From a virus: a DNA stretch of 64,000 nucleotides. The stretch is taken from positions 1 to 64,000 of the IMG/VR virus record IMGVR_UViG_3300017917_001914; one strand, given 5' to 3'. The position numbers were made by a program, and so were the translations under genes. The notes below the pieces were generated by a model. That model had not been told where the DNA came from, searched no databases, and saw nothing but the letters and a program-made list of their open reading frames with translations. This document shows positions 52,401 to 60,329 of this stretch, piece by piece. Numbering within the stretch: position 1 is the stretch's first letter; each line of letters starts with the position of its first letter.

Positions 52401-55400
52401 ATAATAGTGAGTATCCGTTTGTGGCTTCGGCGTATTTGTTTTTAAATAGTTTACCATTATCAACTCTTAGAGAGAAATATAAAACATATGAATCAAATTC
52501 AGTTACTGATTTAGATTACATTTTTGCTACTCTAAAGAAATTTGGTGCGGTTCATAAATTACCATATCCTTGGATATTAAAAATAGGTTCTGTTTGGAAC
52601 AGATATAAAAACTTTGTTGAAACAGGTCAAGATATTTTAGACACATCATGGTCAGGATTTAGTTATGTACACAATTATGACCCAGTAACTAATTCACCAA
52701 CAAGAAATTACGGGTTAACAATAAATGGTTCTCAAATAGATATTGTATTAGAAAAAAACACAACATTAGGACTTGAAACCTCGTCGTTAATTAATACGGG
52801 ATTTTATCCATTATTGATAAATGATTTTAATGTTTTTTATCAGGGATTCCAAATATATTCAGGTTACACTGATACTGACATTCAAAACGGATTTAGTTCA
52901 GGTGTTACATTAAATTATGTTCCGGAAGCAATTATTAATTTACCTGAAGGTTTTGACCCAAATAACCCAAAAAGAGATTTAAGAGTAATCCCTTGGTCAG
53001 TTTATATTACAACTTTAGACCAAACAGCGTCTTATATTGTGCCATCACAAGGTGCGTTAATTAATCAAACAAGTAATGAATGTATAACTGAAGAAACTAA
53101 TCAATTAAAATATGAAATAACAGGTAATACTGCAATGTACAATGGTTCAGTTAGATTATTTTGGGCGGCACCTAATTATGGTTATTTTGATGTTGATAAA
53201 GTAGTTAAACCTACTCCGTTAAAATATTTAAAACAAGTTTTTAATATTACCGGTGACACTAAACAAGAAAACTTTTCTATTAACGGAAAACAAGACCAAT
53301 ATACTGAAATTAGTGAAATGTTTTCTGTCTTTGAAAAAGAAGTTTTAGATAGTTTTGAGTTAGAGTTTTTAAATTTCTCAAAATCAATATATGATTTTGA
53401 TGATGAATTTATATCAAATACTGATACTGAAACAACAAAATCATTCAAGAATTTCCAAATGTTAATGAGAAGTTTAATGAAAATTCCAAAAGTTACTGGA
53501 ACAAATATTAACACTGAATTAGTTTCTACGGTTTCGGAATCACAATTAAATGTTTTATCTAATATTTTACAATCATTTTTAAATTATGATGTTGTTTTCA
53601 AATATGGTAACCCTGCAAATTTTGATAAAAGATTATTTTATACATTTTCAAATAAATTAATCGCTGACCCATATACTTGGAGTAAGTATTCATTTCAAAC
53701 ACCAACACCATTACCAACATCAGGTGGTACGGTAACTTTATCTCAATCAATTATAAACTATCCAAATGAATGGGAGGCGTTACAACTATATGTTGGTTTT
53801 TCGGAAATACCTCAATTACAATATACAAATAATGGTTCATATATAACCGATTTCTTTGTTGATTGTAATATAGATTTTAGTGTTGATAATATTAAAACAT
53901 TTGCCCCAATTATTAAAATTTATGCGACACAAAAATTAAATGATAATACATTAAATTATAATAAATTTGTAACATTAATGAATCAATACATTGATAGTAC
54001 AGATAAGTTTCAAAATATTATTATTAATAAATTGATGCCTAAATTACAAAAACAATTACCGGATGTTGGTAGTACACCTGACGCTGCTTTAGCAACAGCA
54101 TTAGAAGGGCCTCAAACAAAGTTAGAATATTGGGAGTCATTTAAAGCGTTAAACGATAAATGGATATCAGGAAATGATTTTAAAACTAAAACATTATTTG
54201 AGGATGTTTTATTAATGGATAGGGCAAATAGAAATATTGGGGATAAAATTTTAGTTGATGTTAATAAATTAAAAAATAGATTAAGTAAGATAAATCCAAA
54301 AACAAGTATGTTAACTTTTGTTCAAACAATTTTAGTTGAAAACAACTTTGTTGTTATGAATATACCATCTTACGTTAATTTTTATAATGTACAAGATGCG
54401 GTAAAAAATCCTGTACCAAAACCTGAAGGAAGTCTTGAGTTTGCGAATACAATGTTTGGAACATTCTTAAATGTTGATTATCGAAATTCTTCAGCAAAAA
54501 TGGTTTGTTTTTATGCGGGAAAACCAAGTGAACAACCTGATTTTAAAAATAACGCTAATGTAAGATTTAAAGGTGATTCTTTTGATTTACGAAGAGCATC
54601 GGATAACCCATTAATTGAAGACCAAATAGGTAAAATAGATTGGGATAAATCTAATAAAGTTGTTGGATTTAATGTTGATGTTGGGCCACAAAATCAATCA
54701 ATTTTCCATGGATTCCAAATAGACCAAAGTGCTGGTCAAGCAACAGCCGAATCTTTACAACAAACGGATGAATTGGTTAAACAATCTTCAGGTAAAGTTG
54801 CGGGAACTCAAAATATTTCATTATATAATTTATATAAAAATAGAAGTTATGCTTGTACGGTATCTATGATGGGTAATGCTATGATTCAACCAACGATGTA
54901 TTTTAACTTGAGACATGTGCCTATGTTTAGTGGGGCATATATGATTCAAGAAGTTAATCATAGTATTGGCCCGGGAACTTTTGAAACGGTATTTAAAGGT
55001 ATCAGACAAGCGGTATCAAATTTACCTGAAATTGATAGTTATATTCAAACTTTAAAAACTAATTTATTAACATCTATTATTGAAAAGAATAAACAAGATA
55101 AACAAGCTGCGATAAAAGAAAGTGGTACAAAACAAAATAATGTTATTAGTCAGTCTAATAACACAGTTAAAGATGCTACAACTAAACCGGCAAATACCTC
55201 AACTGATTATCCAAGTTGTACACCAATTAGGAATTATGAGAAATATCAAAAAATAGATTCTCCGACAACAACTAAATCTAAATATAAAGATGTTATTGCA
55301 ACAATTATAAATCAAACTCAAGACCAAAAATTAAGATATTTAGTTTTTGCAACAATCTATTTAGGTTCATCAAACGGAACTGAATTAGAAACAAATGAGA

Positions 55401-56302
55401 ATAACTATTCAGGTGTTGATTTATTACAAAATTGGGGTCAAGCGGGTGTTTCGTACTTTAGTAACGAATTTTATTGTAATTCAAGTAATATACCATATGC
55501 TATTTTTTCAGATTTATCTAAACATGTTGAATTTTTAATTGCAAGATTTAGTGGTAAGATAGGATTATTACCGGCAATTACTGCTAAAGATATTACTAAA
55601 TTCTATACGTTATATTTTTCTGCGGTACAAAAGAATATTGATGTTTATAATAAATTAGTTGAAAATCCAAGTCAATTAAGTGAAATTGAAACTAGTGTTC
55701 AACAATCTATAGATTTATTTAAAACAGGTAGTGGTAACGAAAGTGGTTCATTACCACCTAGTACTCCACCAACCGCTAATACGGATGAAGGTATTTTTAA
55801 AGACGCAAAAGCGTTTAGTACAACTTCATTAAATAATCTTGATATAAAAAATGGGGTTTTAACTGGTAATTTTGTTGTTTATTATGAAGGGGAATTATTA
55901 TCTCAAGATTATCCGGCTAAATTATATATTGCAGGAGGGGTGAATAATAGAGTTGAAATTGGTAGTTTTGTAATAAAACCAACAACAAATAAAAACGTTG
56001 GTTCATTTGTTTCTGTTCCTAAAATTACAGAAATTTTAGATGTGGCAAAAAATGATGAAACATATCGTATTACATTTATAGTTGTAGTTAATGCGTTCCC
56101 CAACATTAGTTATGGGTTTACAAGAGTTTTAGCACCAATAAAATGTCCTGATGAAGATTTTGATTATCGTGATATAATTTCGGTAAGTACTTGGGATTCA
56201 GTTAAGGGTAATATTTGTTGTAATTGTTATAGTGAACCATATGAAGGTTCAGAAATTATTTGGGATGGTAAACGTTGTTCAAAAAATGGAACAACATGTT
56301 AA
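49430..56302 (+). CDS. giant baseplate hub protein (gp27-like) with C-terminal extensions
   Basis: This 2290-residue protein has an N-terminal hub part (GITSINIRQGLDFLPSITIELEDVKGRAMFEAG, PYPMFQLTIKGFYGKAVKLQLMLQTFSSRYD). A late hub part at about residues 1805-1870 (SLYNLYKNRSYACTVSMMGNAMIQPTMYFNLRHVPMFSGAYMIQEVNHSIGPGTFETVFKGIRQ) is the gp27/gpD-type beta domain. Between them lie over 1000 residues I cannot assign. After residue ~1960, KLRYLVFATIYLGSSNGTE...NNYSGVDLLQNWGQAGVSYF...PYAIFSDLSKHVEFLIARFSG has the feel of a glucosaminidase-like cell-wall hydrolase, but no catalytic residue is proven. The protein ends in a beta domain and a Cys-rich tail (GNICCNCYSEP...CSKNGTTC). It is several times longer than T4 gp27 (391). 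Confidence 0.75.
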   Translation: MVDKSENILVEFDYNNISIIDPNKVIDNDGRVQERYVKQENLVMYANLECKVLPRTKLALGVANNDQVQTVSIASINFLKPGDKTYLDNSYTDELTGKDTITGNGVNQPKLTSVSNPNKSSDYYIKQTINSGGKQASVDNGLLGITSINIRQGLDFLPSITIELEDVKGRAMFEAGDNSPYAAFFNLPYPMFQLTIKGFYGKAVKLQLMLQTFSSRYDTSNGNFKIKLHFYTYKYTLLSEVPMAALTAVPHMYQSRVNIQTVKGSLTNFSNVQDSIVSRGYQKVRELYSEYKSKGMIPDDFPEITVVQMRDRIENFIKNILTSFSQQNLDPLTYVEEYQTLLGNLDKDVYVGAGTSWFSKYMDTENYLVKTDGNKVYTFKPEINTSQKRQNALAELQGIISKAQEKMDANSVCGINGKYTIDGKTNNNSHVPFKIKPEIFPIDLKESDVNVSETYRQRKKLSTQPTPLQLQEFKNQLSEEGIFNSLVITNKGGSEEKKFQFYTFEGVGRFEDLINQMGKDVKTAKENIQEGLTEALTNLLQKKDNGIGFVPNIRNVLAVIFANGEAFLRLMDDVHVQAWNLNDTQIKARRNAILNPETANACVDNLSTGDNKTLPIYPWPQMLVATSGKDGREQFELTYPGDKSVINQTKAYLTDLWPEVEFVEEFIRATTQTVKPPADPLTTTNPLTDVQRVSLDAIEFPISNAVYDNKEEIKYFYEIFERIFLTSNYSGLLRSNGNTQDQDKVTDVIAEAESINILQSLSNDNPFIIKKLKEFGINAGNFEILMRHISNDGTGESWQNFIRGIFNTSYIKNKVNNSSFEFLSQNLLNESKSQPLVSLPGENNVVNFISNSTSSNIFNLTDTYPFTNFTWVKNELANGNSISDIKSSYNTTKVLTYNTNKKIISNFLDITNNNDRRPFTNFLFNDIKSPIYTFDLKLFYENRSFDRQLPTEGNLRYNDYSGLVTSNQTVSMFNTPYFVNSIQEGVKNFRNNSEYPFVASAYLFLNSLPLSTLREKYKTYESNSVTDLDYIFATLKKFGAVHKLPYPWILKIGSVWNRYKNFVETGQDILDTSWSGFSYVHNYDPVTNSPTRNYGLTINGSQIDIVLEKNTTLGLETSSLINTGFYPLLINDFNVFYQGFQIYSGYTDTDIQNGFSSGVTLNYVPEAIINLPEGFDPNNPKRDLRVIPWSVYITTLDQTASYIVPSQGALINQTSNECITEETNQLKYEITGNTAMYNGSVRLFWAAPNYGYFDVDKVVKPTPLKYLKQVFNITGDTKQENFSINGKQDQYTEISEMFSVFEKEVLDSFELEFLNFSKSIYDFDDEFISNTDTETTKSFKNFQMLMRSLMKIPKVTGTNINTELVSTVSESQLNVLSNILQSFLNYDVVFKYGNPANFDKRLFYTFSNKLIADPYTWSKYSFQTPTPLPTSGGTVTLSQSIINYPNEWEALQLYVGFSEIPQLQYTNNGSYITDFFVDCNIDFSVDNIKTFAPIIKIYATQKLNDNTLNYNKFVTLMNQYIDSTDKFQNIIINKLMPKLQKQLPDVGSTPDAALATALEGPQTKLEYWESFKALNDKWISGNDFKTKTLFEDVLLMDRANRNIGDKILVDVNKLKNRLSKINPKTSMLTFVQTILVENNFVVMNIPSYVNFYNVQDAVKNPVPKPEGSLEFANTMFGTFLNVDYRNSSAKMVCFYAGKPSEQPDFKNNANVRFKGDSFDLRRASDNPLIEDQIGKIDWDKSNKVVGFNVDVGPQNQSIFHGFQIDQSAGQATAESLQQTDELVKQSSGKVAGTQNISLYNLYKNRSYACTVSMMGNAMIQPTMYFNLRHVPMFSGAYMIQEVNHSIGPGTFETVFKGIRQAVSNLPEIDSYIQTLKTNLLTSIIEKNKQDKQAAIKESGTKQNNVISQSNNTVKDATTKPANTSTDYPSCTPIRNYEKYQKIDSPTTTKSKYKDVIATIINQTQDQKLRYLVFATIYLGSSNGTELETNENNYSGVDLLQNWGQAGVSYFSNEFYCNSSNIPYAIFSDLSKHVEFLIARFSGKIGLLPAITAKDITKFYTLYFSAVQKNIDVYNKLVENPSQLSEIETSVQQSIDLFKTGSGNESGSLPPSTPPTANTDEGIFKDAKAFSTTSLNNLDIKNGVLTGNFVVYYEGELLSQDYPAKLYIAGGVNNRVEIGSFVIKPTTNKNVGSFVSVPKITEILDVAKNDETYRITFIVVVNAFPNISYGFTRVLAPIKCPDEDFDYRDIISVSTWDSVKGNICCNCYSEPYEGSEIIWDGKRCSKNGTTC

Positions 56303-56326
56303 ATTAAGTTTTTTCAAAATAAAAGA

Positions 56327-56334
56327 TATTTATA
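56327..56334 (+). promoter_or_regulatory. TATTTATA element before the 74-residue gene
   Basis: AGATATTTATAAATAA lies 11 bases before the ATG at 56346. Confidence 0.35.
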
Positions 56335-56345
56335 AATAAAAGATT

Positions 56346-56570
56346 ATGGACACAAAATTAATATTAGACAACTATTTAGGTAAAAATACCAGAAGTACCG
56401 AAAAAGATTTGGGAGATGGTTCTAAACAAGTATGTGATTTAGATACAGGAGATTGTTATACTATCAGAATGAAAGATGGTTTAATTGAAAGAGTTGATAA
56501 TACATTAAATAAAAATAAAAAAATTCAAGTTGAAACCTTAACAGGAGTAAAACAACTATTAAACGGTTAA
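56346..56570 (+). CDS. small unknown protein
   Basis: A 74-residue protein, MDTKLILDNYLGKNTRS..., with GSKQVCDLDTGDCYTIRMKDGLIERVDN in the centre, suggestive of a small beta hairpin with two Cys. I do not recognise it. It starts right after a promoter-like element and is four bases from the next ATG, so it is co-transcribed with the 223-residue protein downstream. Confidence 0.65.
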   Translation: MDTKLILDNYLGKNTRSTEKDLGDGSKQVCDLDTGDCYTIRMKDGLIERVDNTLNKNKKIQVETLTGVKQLLNG

Positions 56571-56574
56571 TAAC

Positions 56575-57246
56575 ATGAAAAAAATAGACAATCAAATTTT
56601 AGAAGAGATTGCTAGATATAATTCTATCAATCAATATATTGTTGAACAAGATGCTACATTACCTCCACCACCTGGTGAGGTTGACCCAAACGCCGCTCCG
56701 GCACCTGATGCGGGATTAGCACCACCGGCTGACCCAAACGCGGCACCACCGGCACCGGCAGCACCGGCTGGCCCTCAACCTGTTGATGTTGCTAATGACC
56801 CTGATGTTGAGAAAGTTGGTGAAGATGAAAAATCAGAATCAAAAACTGAAGAAATGGATATTACTGATTTAGTAAAATCTCAGAAAAAAGTTGAAGAAAA
56901 ACAAGAAGAATATTTTAACAACCTATTTCAACATTTAGATAATTTAGAAACTAAATTAGGTGAAATGGATGGTATCATGACTAAATTAAATGACTTGGAG
57001 GCTAAAGTTGAAAAATACAGAGAAAAAACACCTCAAGAAAGATTAGAATTAAGAACATTAGATTCAGGGCCTTTTAATCAAAAATTAAGTCAATTCTTTG
57101 ATGATAAAGAAGAAGATATGGAAAAATCGGGAAAAAATGAATATGTTTTAACCCAAGACGAAGTTGAAGATTATTCACCAAATGAGATTAGAAAAACCTT
57201 CAGAAATTTTGAAGATGAAACAAATCCATTTAGACAAGTAAAATAA
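56575..57246 (+). CDS. Pro/Ala-rich, coiled-coil acidic protein (possible scaffold or internal head protein)
   Basis: This 223-residue protein has three parts. A leader MKKIDNQILEEIARYNSINQYIVEQ comes first. A Pro/Ala linker at about 27-72 follows (PPPPGEVDPNAAPAP, APPADPNAAPPAPAAPAG). Then comes a strongly acidic helical region (VEEKQEEYFNNLFQHLDNLETKLGEMDGIMTKLNDLEAKVEKYREK) that should form a coiled coil. The end (YSPNEIRKTFRNFEDETNPFRQ) is again charged. The composition fits prohead scaffold or internal head proteins, and the L-E-E near residue 9-11 would fit a prohead-protease site. The family is not recognised. A terminator follows immediately. Confidence 0.65.
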   Translation: MKKIDNQILEEIARYNSINQYIVEQDATLPPPPGEVDPNAAPAPDAGLAPPADPNAAPPAPAAPAGPQPVDVANDPDVEKVGEDEKSESKTEEMDITDLVKSQKKVEEKQEEYFNNLFQHLDNLETKLGEMDGIMTKLNDLEAKVEKYREKTPQERLELRTLDSGPFNQKLSQFFDDKEEDMEKSGKNEYVLTQDEVEDYSPNEIRKTFRNFEDETNPFRQVK

Positions 57247-57249
57247 TAT

Positions 57250-57276
57250 AAACGGTCTTAATGACCGTTTTTTTTT
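57250..57276 (+). terminator. rho-independent terminator
   Basis: AAACGGTC, loop TTAAT, GACCGTTT followed by a T run. It separates the structural block from the replication block. Confidence 0.9.
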
Positions 57277-57287
57277 ACTAATATTAT

Positions 57288-57316
57288 TTGACAAACACAC
57301 GGCTGACACTTATACT
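57288..57316 (+). promoter_or_regulatory. consensus sigma-70-type promoter before the ssDNA-binding protein gene
   Basis: TTGACA (57288-57293), a 17-bp spacer and TATACT (57311-57316) give a near-perfect housekeeping promoter, with the ATG 29 bases after the -10. It has no TATTTATA element, consistent with early host-driven transcription. Confidence 0.7.
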
Positions 57317-57345
57317 TTAATAAACCTTTAAATATTTTAAACACT

Positions 57346-58200
57346 ATGGCGACAAATTCATTAGACGCAGTTTTGGCTCAATACGAGCAATCAAAACAAG
57401 GTGGTTCTTCTAACACCTCAAAATTCACACAAGAAGAAAGAATGAAAAAATACTTCGCGGCAATCCTTTCAGATAAGGAAACTCAAGGCCAAAGAAGATT
57501 AAGAATCTTACCAACTAAAGATGGTTCTTCACCATTTAAAGAAGTTTGGTATCACGAGATTCAAGTTGATGGTAAATTCCAAAAATTTTATGACCCGGGT
57601 AAAAATGACAATGAACGTTCACCTTTAAATGAGGTTTACGAAGAACTTCGTTCTACCGGAAAAGAATCTGACAAAGAGTTGGCTAAACAGTACTTATCAC
57701 GTAAGTTTTATATTGTGAAAGTTATTGATAGAGATAACGAGGAAGATGGGGTTAAATTTTGGAGATTTAAACATAACTACAAAAATGAAGGAATTTTAGA
57801 TAAAATTATTCCTATTTGGAGAAATAAAGGTGATATTACCGACCCTGTAACAGGTAGAGATATCATTTTAGAATTAACTAAAGCAAAAACTCCAAAAGGT
57901 GCTCAGTACACTGTAATTCAAACGGTTATGTATGATGATGCGGCTCCGGTTCACGAAGACAAAACAACAGCAGATAGTTGGATTAACGATGAGTTATCTT
58001 GGGAAGATGTTTATTCTAAAAAACCTGTTGAGTATTTAGAAGCTATTGCAAGAGGAGAAACTCCAAAATGGAATTCTGATAAAGGTGGTTACGACTATGG
58101 TAATTCAGATGAGGATGAAACTTCATTTGGTGGAGCAAAACCTTCAGGTTATGAAGACCCACAAGCGGGTGCTGAAGGGGAAGATGATATGCCATTCTAA
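57346..58200 (+). CDS. ssDNA-binding protein (gp32-like)
   Basis: This 284-residue protein corresponds to T4 gp32 in size (301) and neighbourhood. The N-terminal ~30 residues are basic/polar with FTQEERMKKYFAAILS, an OB-fold core follows (RRLRILPTKDGSSPFKEVWYHEIQVDGKFQKFYDPG, KQYLSRKFYIVKVIDRD, KFWRFKHNYKNEGILDKIIPIW), and the tail is disordered and acidic. No Cys is present, so the gp32 zinc site is missing. The tail ends EGEDDMPF, which mimics the DDDIPF tip of cellular SSB that recruits repair enzymes. It precedes uvsX with a promoter of its own, so it is likely an early gene. Confidence 0.82.
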   Translation: MATNSLDAVLAQYEQSKQGGSSNTSKFTQEERMKKYFAAILSDKETQGQRRLRILPTKDGSSPFKEVWYHEIQVDGKFQKFYDPGKNDNERSPLNEVYEELRSTGKESDKELAKQYLSRKFYIVKVIDRDNEEDGVKFWRFKHNYKNEGILDKIIPIWRNKGDITDPVTGRDIILELTKAKTPKGAQYTVIQTVMYDDAAPVHEDKTTADSWINDELSWEDVYSKKPVEYLEAIARGETPKWNSDKGGYDYGNSDEDETSFGGAKPSGYEDPQAGAEGEDDMPF

Positions 58201-58212
58201 TCAATGAAAATA

Positions 58213-58297
58213 ACTTGGACAAATAACTTGGACACGAACTTAGACATCGTGTCCAAGTTGTCTAAAAAACTTACAAAAAATAACATTTACTTGGACA
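58213..58297. repeat. ACTTGGACA iterated and inverted repeats before uvsX
   Basis: ACTTGGACA occurs at 58213, 58226 and 58289. ACTTAGACA, with one change, is at 58238, and the inverse TGTCCAAGT is at 58250-58258. Copies at 58225-58237 and 58247-58259 form a 13-bp hairpin (AACTTGGACACGA / TCGTGTCCAAGTT). The last copy ends one base before the uvsX ATG. It is an operator, RNA element or iteron-like origin candidate. Confidence 0.7.
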
Positions 58298-58298
58298 T

Positions 58299-59297
58299 AT
58301 GGGAATAAAAAAGAAAACCTTCTCTATGGAGGATATAAAAAACAAATACTCTACTAAAACAAAATATAAAGACGAAAGTTATTATAATTGTGGTGAAGCG
58401 TTTATGGAGGCTTGTGGATTACCAGGGCCTATTATGGGTGGAATCAATATGTTTTTAGGTCATTCAAACTCATCAAAAACAACCGCAATGATTTTAGCTG
58501 CGGCTGATGCTCAAAGAAGAGGTGATTTACCGGTTCTTATGATTACAGAAAAAAAATGGAGTTGGACTCACGCTGTTGAGTTAGGATTACAAGCGGAACA
58601 AGATGAAGATGGTAATTGGGATGGTCATTTTATCTTTAATGATAGTTTTGATTATATTGAACAATTAACTGACTATATGAATGATATATTGGATGCTCAA
58701 GAAAGTGGGGAAATTCCTTATAATATTTTATTTTGTTGGGATTCTGTTGGTTCAGTTCCTTGTAAAATGACTTACGAAGGTAAGGGTGGAAAAATGCACA
58801 ACGCTGCGGCACTTGCTGATACAATTGGTATGGGTATTCACTCGAGAATTTCTAAAACCAAAAAAGAAAGTGTTCCATATTACGCAACTATGGTTGTAAT
58901 TAATCAACCTTGGGTTGACTTACCGGACAATCCTTTTGGACAACCTGAGATTAAAGCTAAAGGTGGTGAGGCATTATGGTTAGCATCAAGTTTAGTATTC
59001 TTATTTGGTAATCAGAAGAAAGCGGGTATTAACCACATCACAGCAACTAAGAATGGTAGAACAGTGGCTTACGCTACAAGAACTAAAATATCTGTATTGA
59101 AAAACCACGTTAATGGTATTTCATTCAAAGATGGTAAGATTATTGCAGTACCCCAAGGGTATATTAAAGACGATAAAGTGGCTTTAGACAAATACAAAAA
59201 AGAATATTCAGAATTTTGGAATAAAATCTTATCAGGTGATGGTGACATTATCTTCAAAGATGTTGTAACAAAAGTAGAAGAAGAGGACGAAGACTAG
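58299..59297 (+). CDS. uvsX: UvsX/RecA-like recombinase
   Basis: This 332-residue strand-exchange protein is smaller than T4 UvsX (391). The P-loop is FLGHSNSSKTTAMILAA; as in T4 UvsX (GPSKSFKS) the Gly before Lys is replaced, which favours UvsX over cellular RecA. PVLMITEKKWSWTHAVELGL and ILFCWDSVGSVPCKMTYEGKGGKMHNAAALADTIG hold the Walker B strand and loop. Loop 2 lies in the VVINQPWVDLPDNPFGQPEIKAKGGEALWLASSLVFLF region. The acidic C-terminus is short. It coats ssDNA with ATP and drives strand invasion for recombination-dependent replication. Confidence 0.92.
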   Translation: MGIKKKTFSMEDIKNKYSTKTKYKDESYYNCGEAFMEACGLPGPIMGGINMFLGHSNSSKTTAMILAAADAQRRGDLPVLMITEKKWSWTHAVELGLQAEQDEDGNWDGHFIFNDSFDYIEQLTDYMNDILDAQESGEIPYNILFCWDSVGSVPCKMTYEGKGGKMHNAAALADTIGMGIHSRISKTKKESVPYYATMVVINQPWVDLPDNPFGQPEIKAKGGEALWLASSLVFLFGNQKKAGINHITATKNGRTVAYATRTKISVLKNHVNGISFKDGKIIAVPQGYIKDDKVALDKYKKEYSEFWNKILSGDGDIIFKDVVTKVEEEDED

Positions 59298-59319
59298 TAC
59301 TAATGTAAACAAACAAAAA

Positions 59320-60321
59320 GTGGTTAAAACACTATTAGTGGATGGTAACAATTTAACAAAAATTGGATTCCACGGGGTTAAAGATTTTTTTAATAAAGGT
59401 AAACACATAGGTGCCGTATGGCACTTTGTGAATACCCTTCGTAGACTTATAGACGAAGAAAACTACGACAAAGTAGTTGTGTTTTGGGATGGGGATGATA
59501 ATTCCCTTACCCGAAAAACATTATATCCCCAATATAAAGAAAAAAGACGTACAACCGATGAGTTCAAAGACCAATCTTTTGAAGAACAAAAAGAGAGGAT
59601 TAAGGCGTATTTGGAAGAGTGTTATGTAAGACAAATAAACGTTGAAAAAAATGAGGCGGATGATTTGATTGCTTACTACTGCCAAATCTCGGAGAACGAA
59701 CAAAAGACCATATTCTCGGGAGATAAAGACCTTATTCAACTTATCTCTGATAAGGTATCTTTATATTATCCAAAAACAAAACAAACATTTAGAAATGGAG
59801 ACAAAGTAATGTTGGAATATTATTATTTCCCACATCAAAATGTTCGTACCTATAAAATTTTATCAGGTGATAAATCCGATAATATTGATGGTATTTCCGG
59901 ACTTGGAGAGAAAACTCTTGTAAAGTTTTTTCCTGAGTTACTTGAAAAACCGGTTTCTGTTTCCGATATTTTAGAAAAGGCTGAAATCCTACTAAAAGAG
60001 AATAAAAGTAATAAAACTTTACAAAATCTATTATCCGGAAAAACAAGAACCGGAGTATATGGTAATGAGTTTTTTGAAGTTAACCAAAAGATTGTTGACT
60101 TATCAAATCCTCTGATAACAGAAGAAGGTAAAGAAATGGTCGAATTATATTATAGGGAAACTTTAGACCCTGACGGAAGGGGTCATAGAAACCTAATAAA
60201 GATGATGATGGAAGACGGATTTTTTAAATATCTACCGAAAGGGGATGACACTTGGGTGAATTTTGTTAGACCCTTTTTAAAACTAACAAGAAAAGAAAAA
60301 AGAAATTATAACAACAATTAA
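59320..60321 (+). CDS. 5'-3' exonuclease / RNase H (T4 Rnh-like)
   Basis: This 333-residue flap-nuclease-family enzyme removes lagging-strand primers. KTLLVDGNNLTKIGFHG holds the first catalytic Asp. KVVVFWDGDDNSLTRKTLYPQYKEKR follows, then EADDLIAYYCQISE (E-AD-D), IFSGDKDLIQLI (GDKD) and ILSGDKSDNIDGISGLGEKTLVKFF with the helix-hairpin-helix after SGDKSDN. The length is near T4 Rnh (305). The start is GTG at 59320; no in-frame ATG precedes it. It lies 22 bases after uvsX in the replication cluster. Confidence 0.92.
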   Translation: MVKTLLVDGNNLTKIGFHGVKDFFNKGKHIGAVWHFVNTLRRLIDEENYDKVVVFWDGDDNSLTRKTLYPQYKEKRRTTDEFKDQSFEEQKERIKAYLEECYVRQINVEKNEADDLIAYYCQISENEQKTIFSGDKDLIQLISDKVSLYYPKTKQTFRNGDKVMLEYYYFPHQNVRTYKILSGDKSDNIDGISGLGEKTLVKFFPELLEKPVSVSDILEKAEILLKENKSNKTLQNLLSGKTRTGVYGNEFFEVNQKIVDLSNPLITEEGKEMVELYYRETLDPDGRGHRNLIKMMMEDGFFKYLPKGDDTWVNFVRPFLKLTRKEKRNYNNN

Positions 60322-60329
60322 TTAAAACT

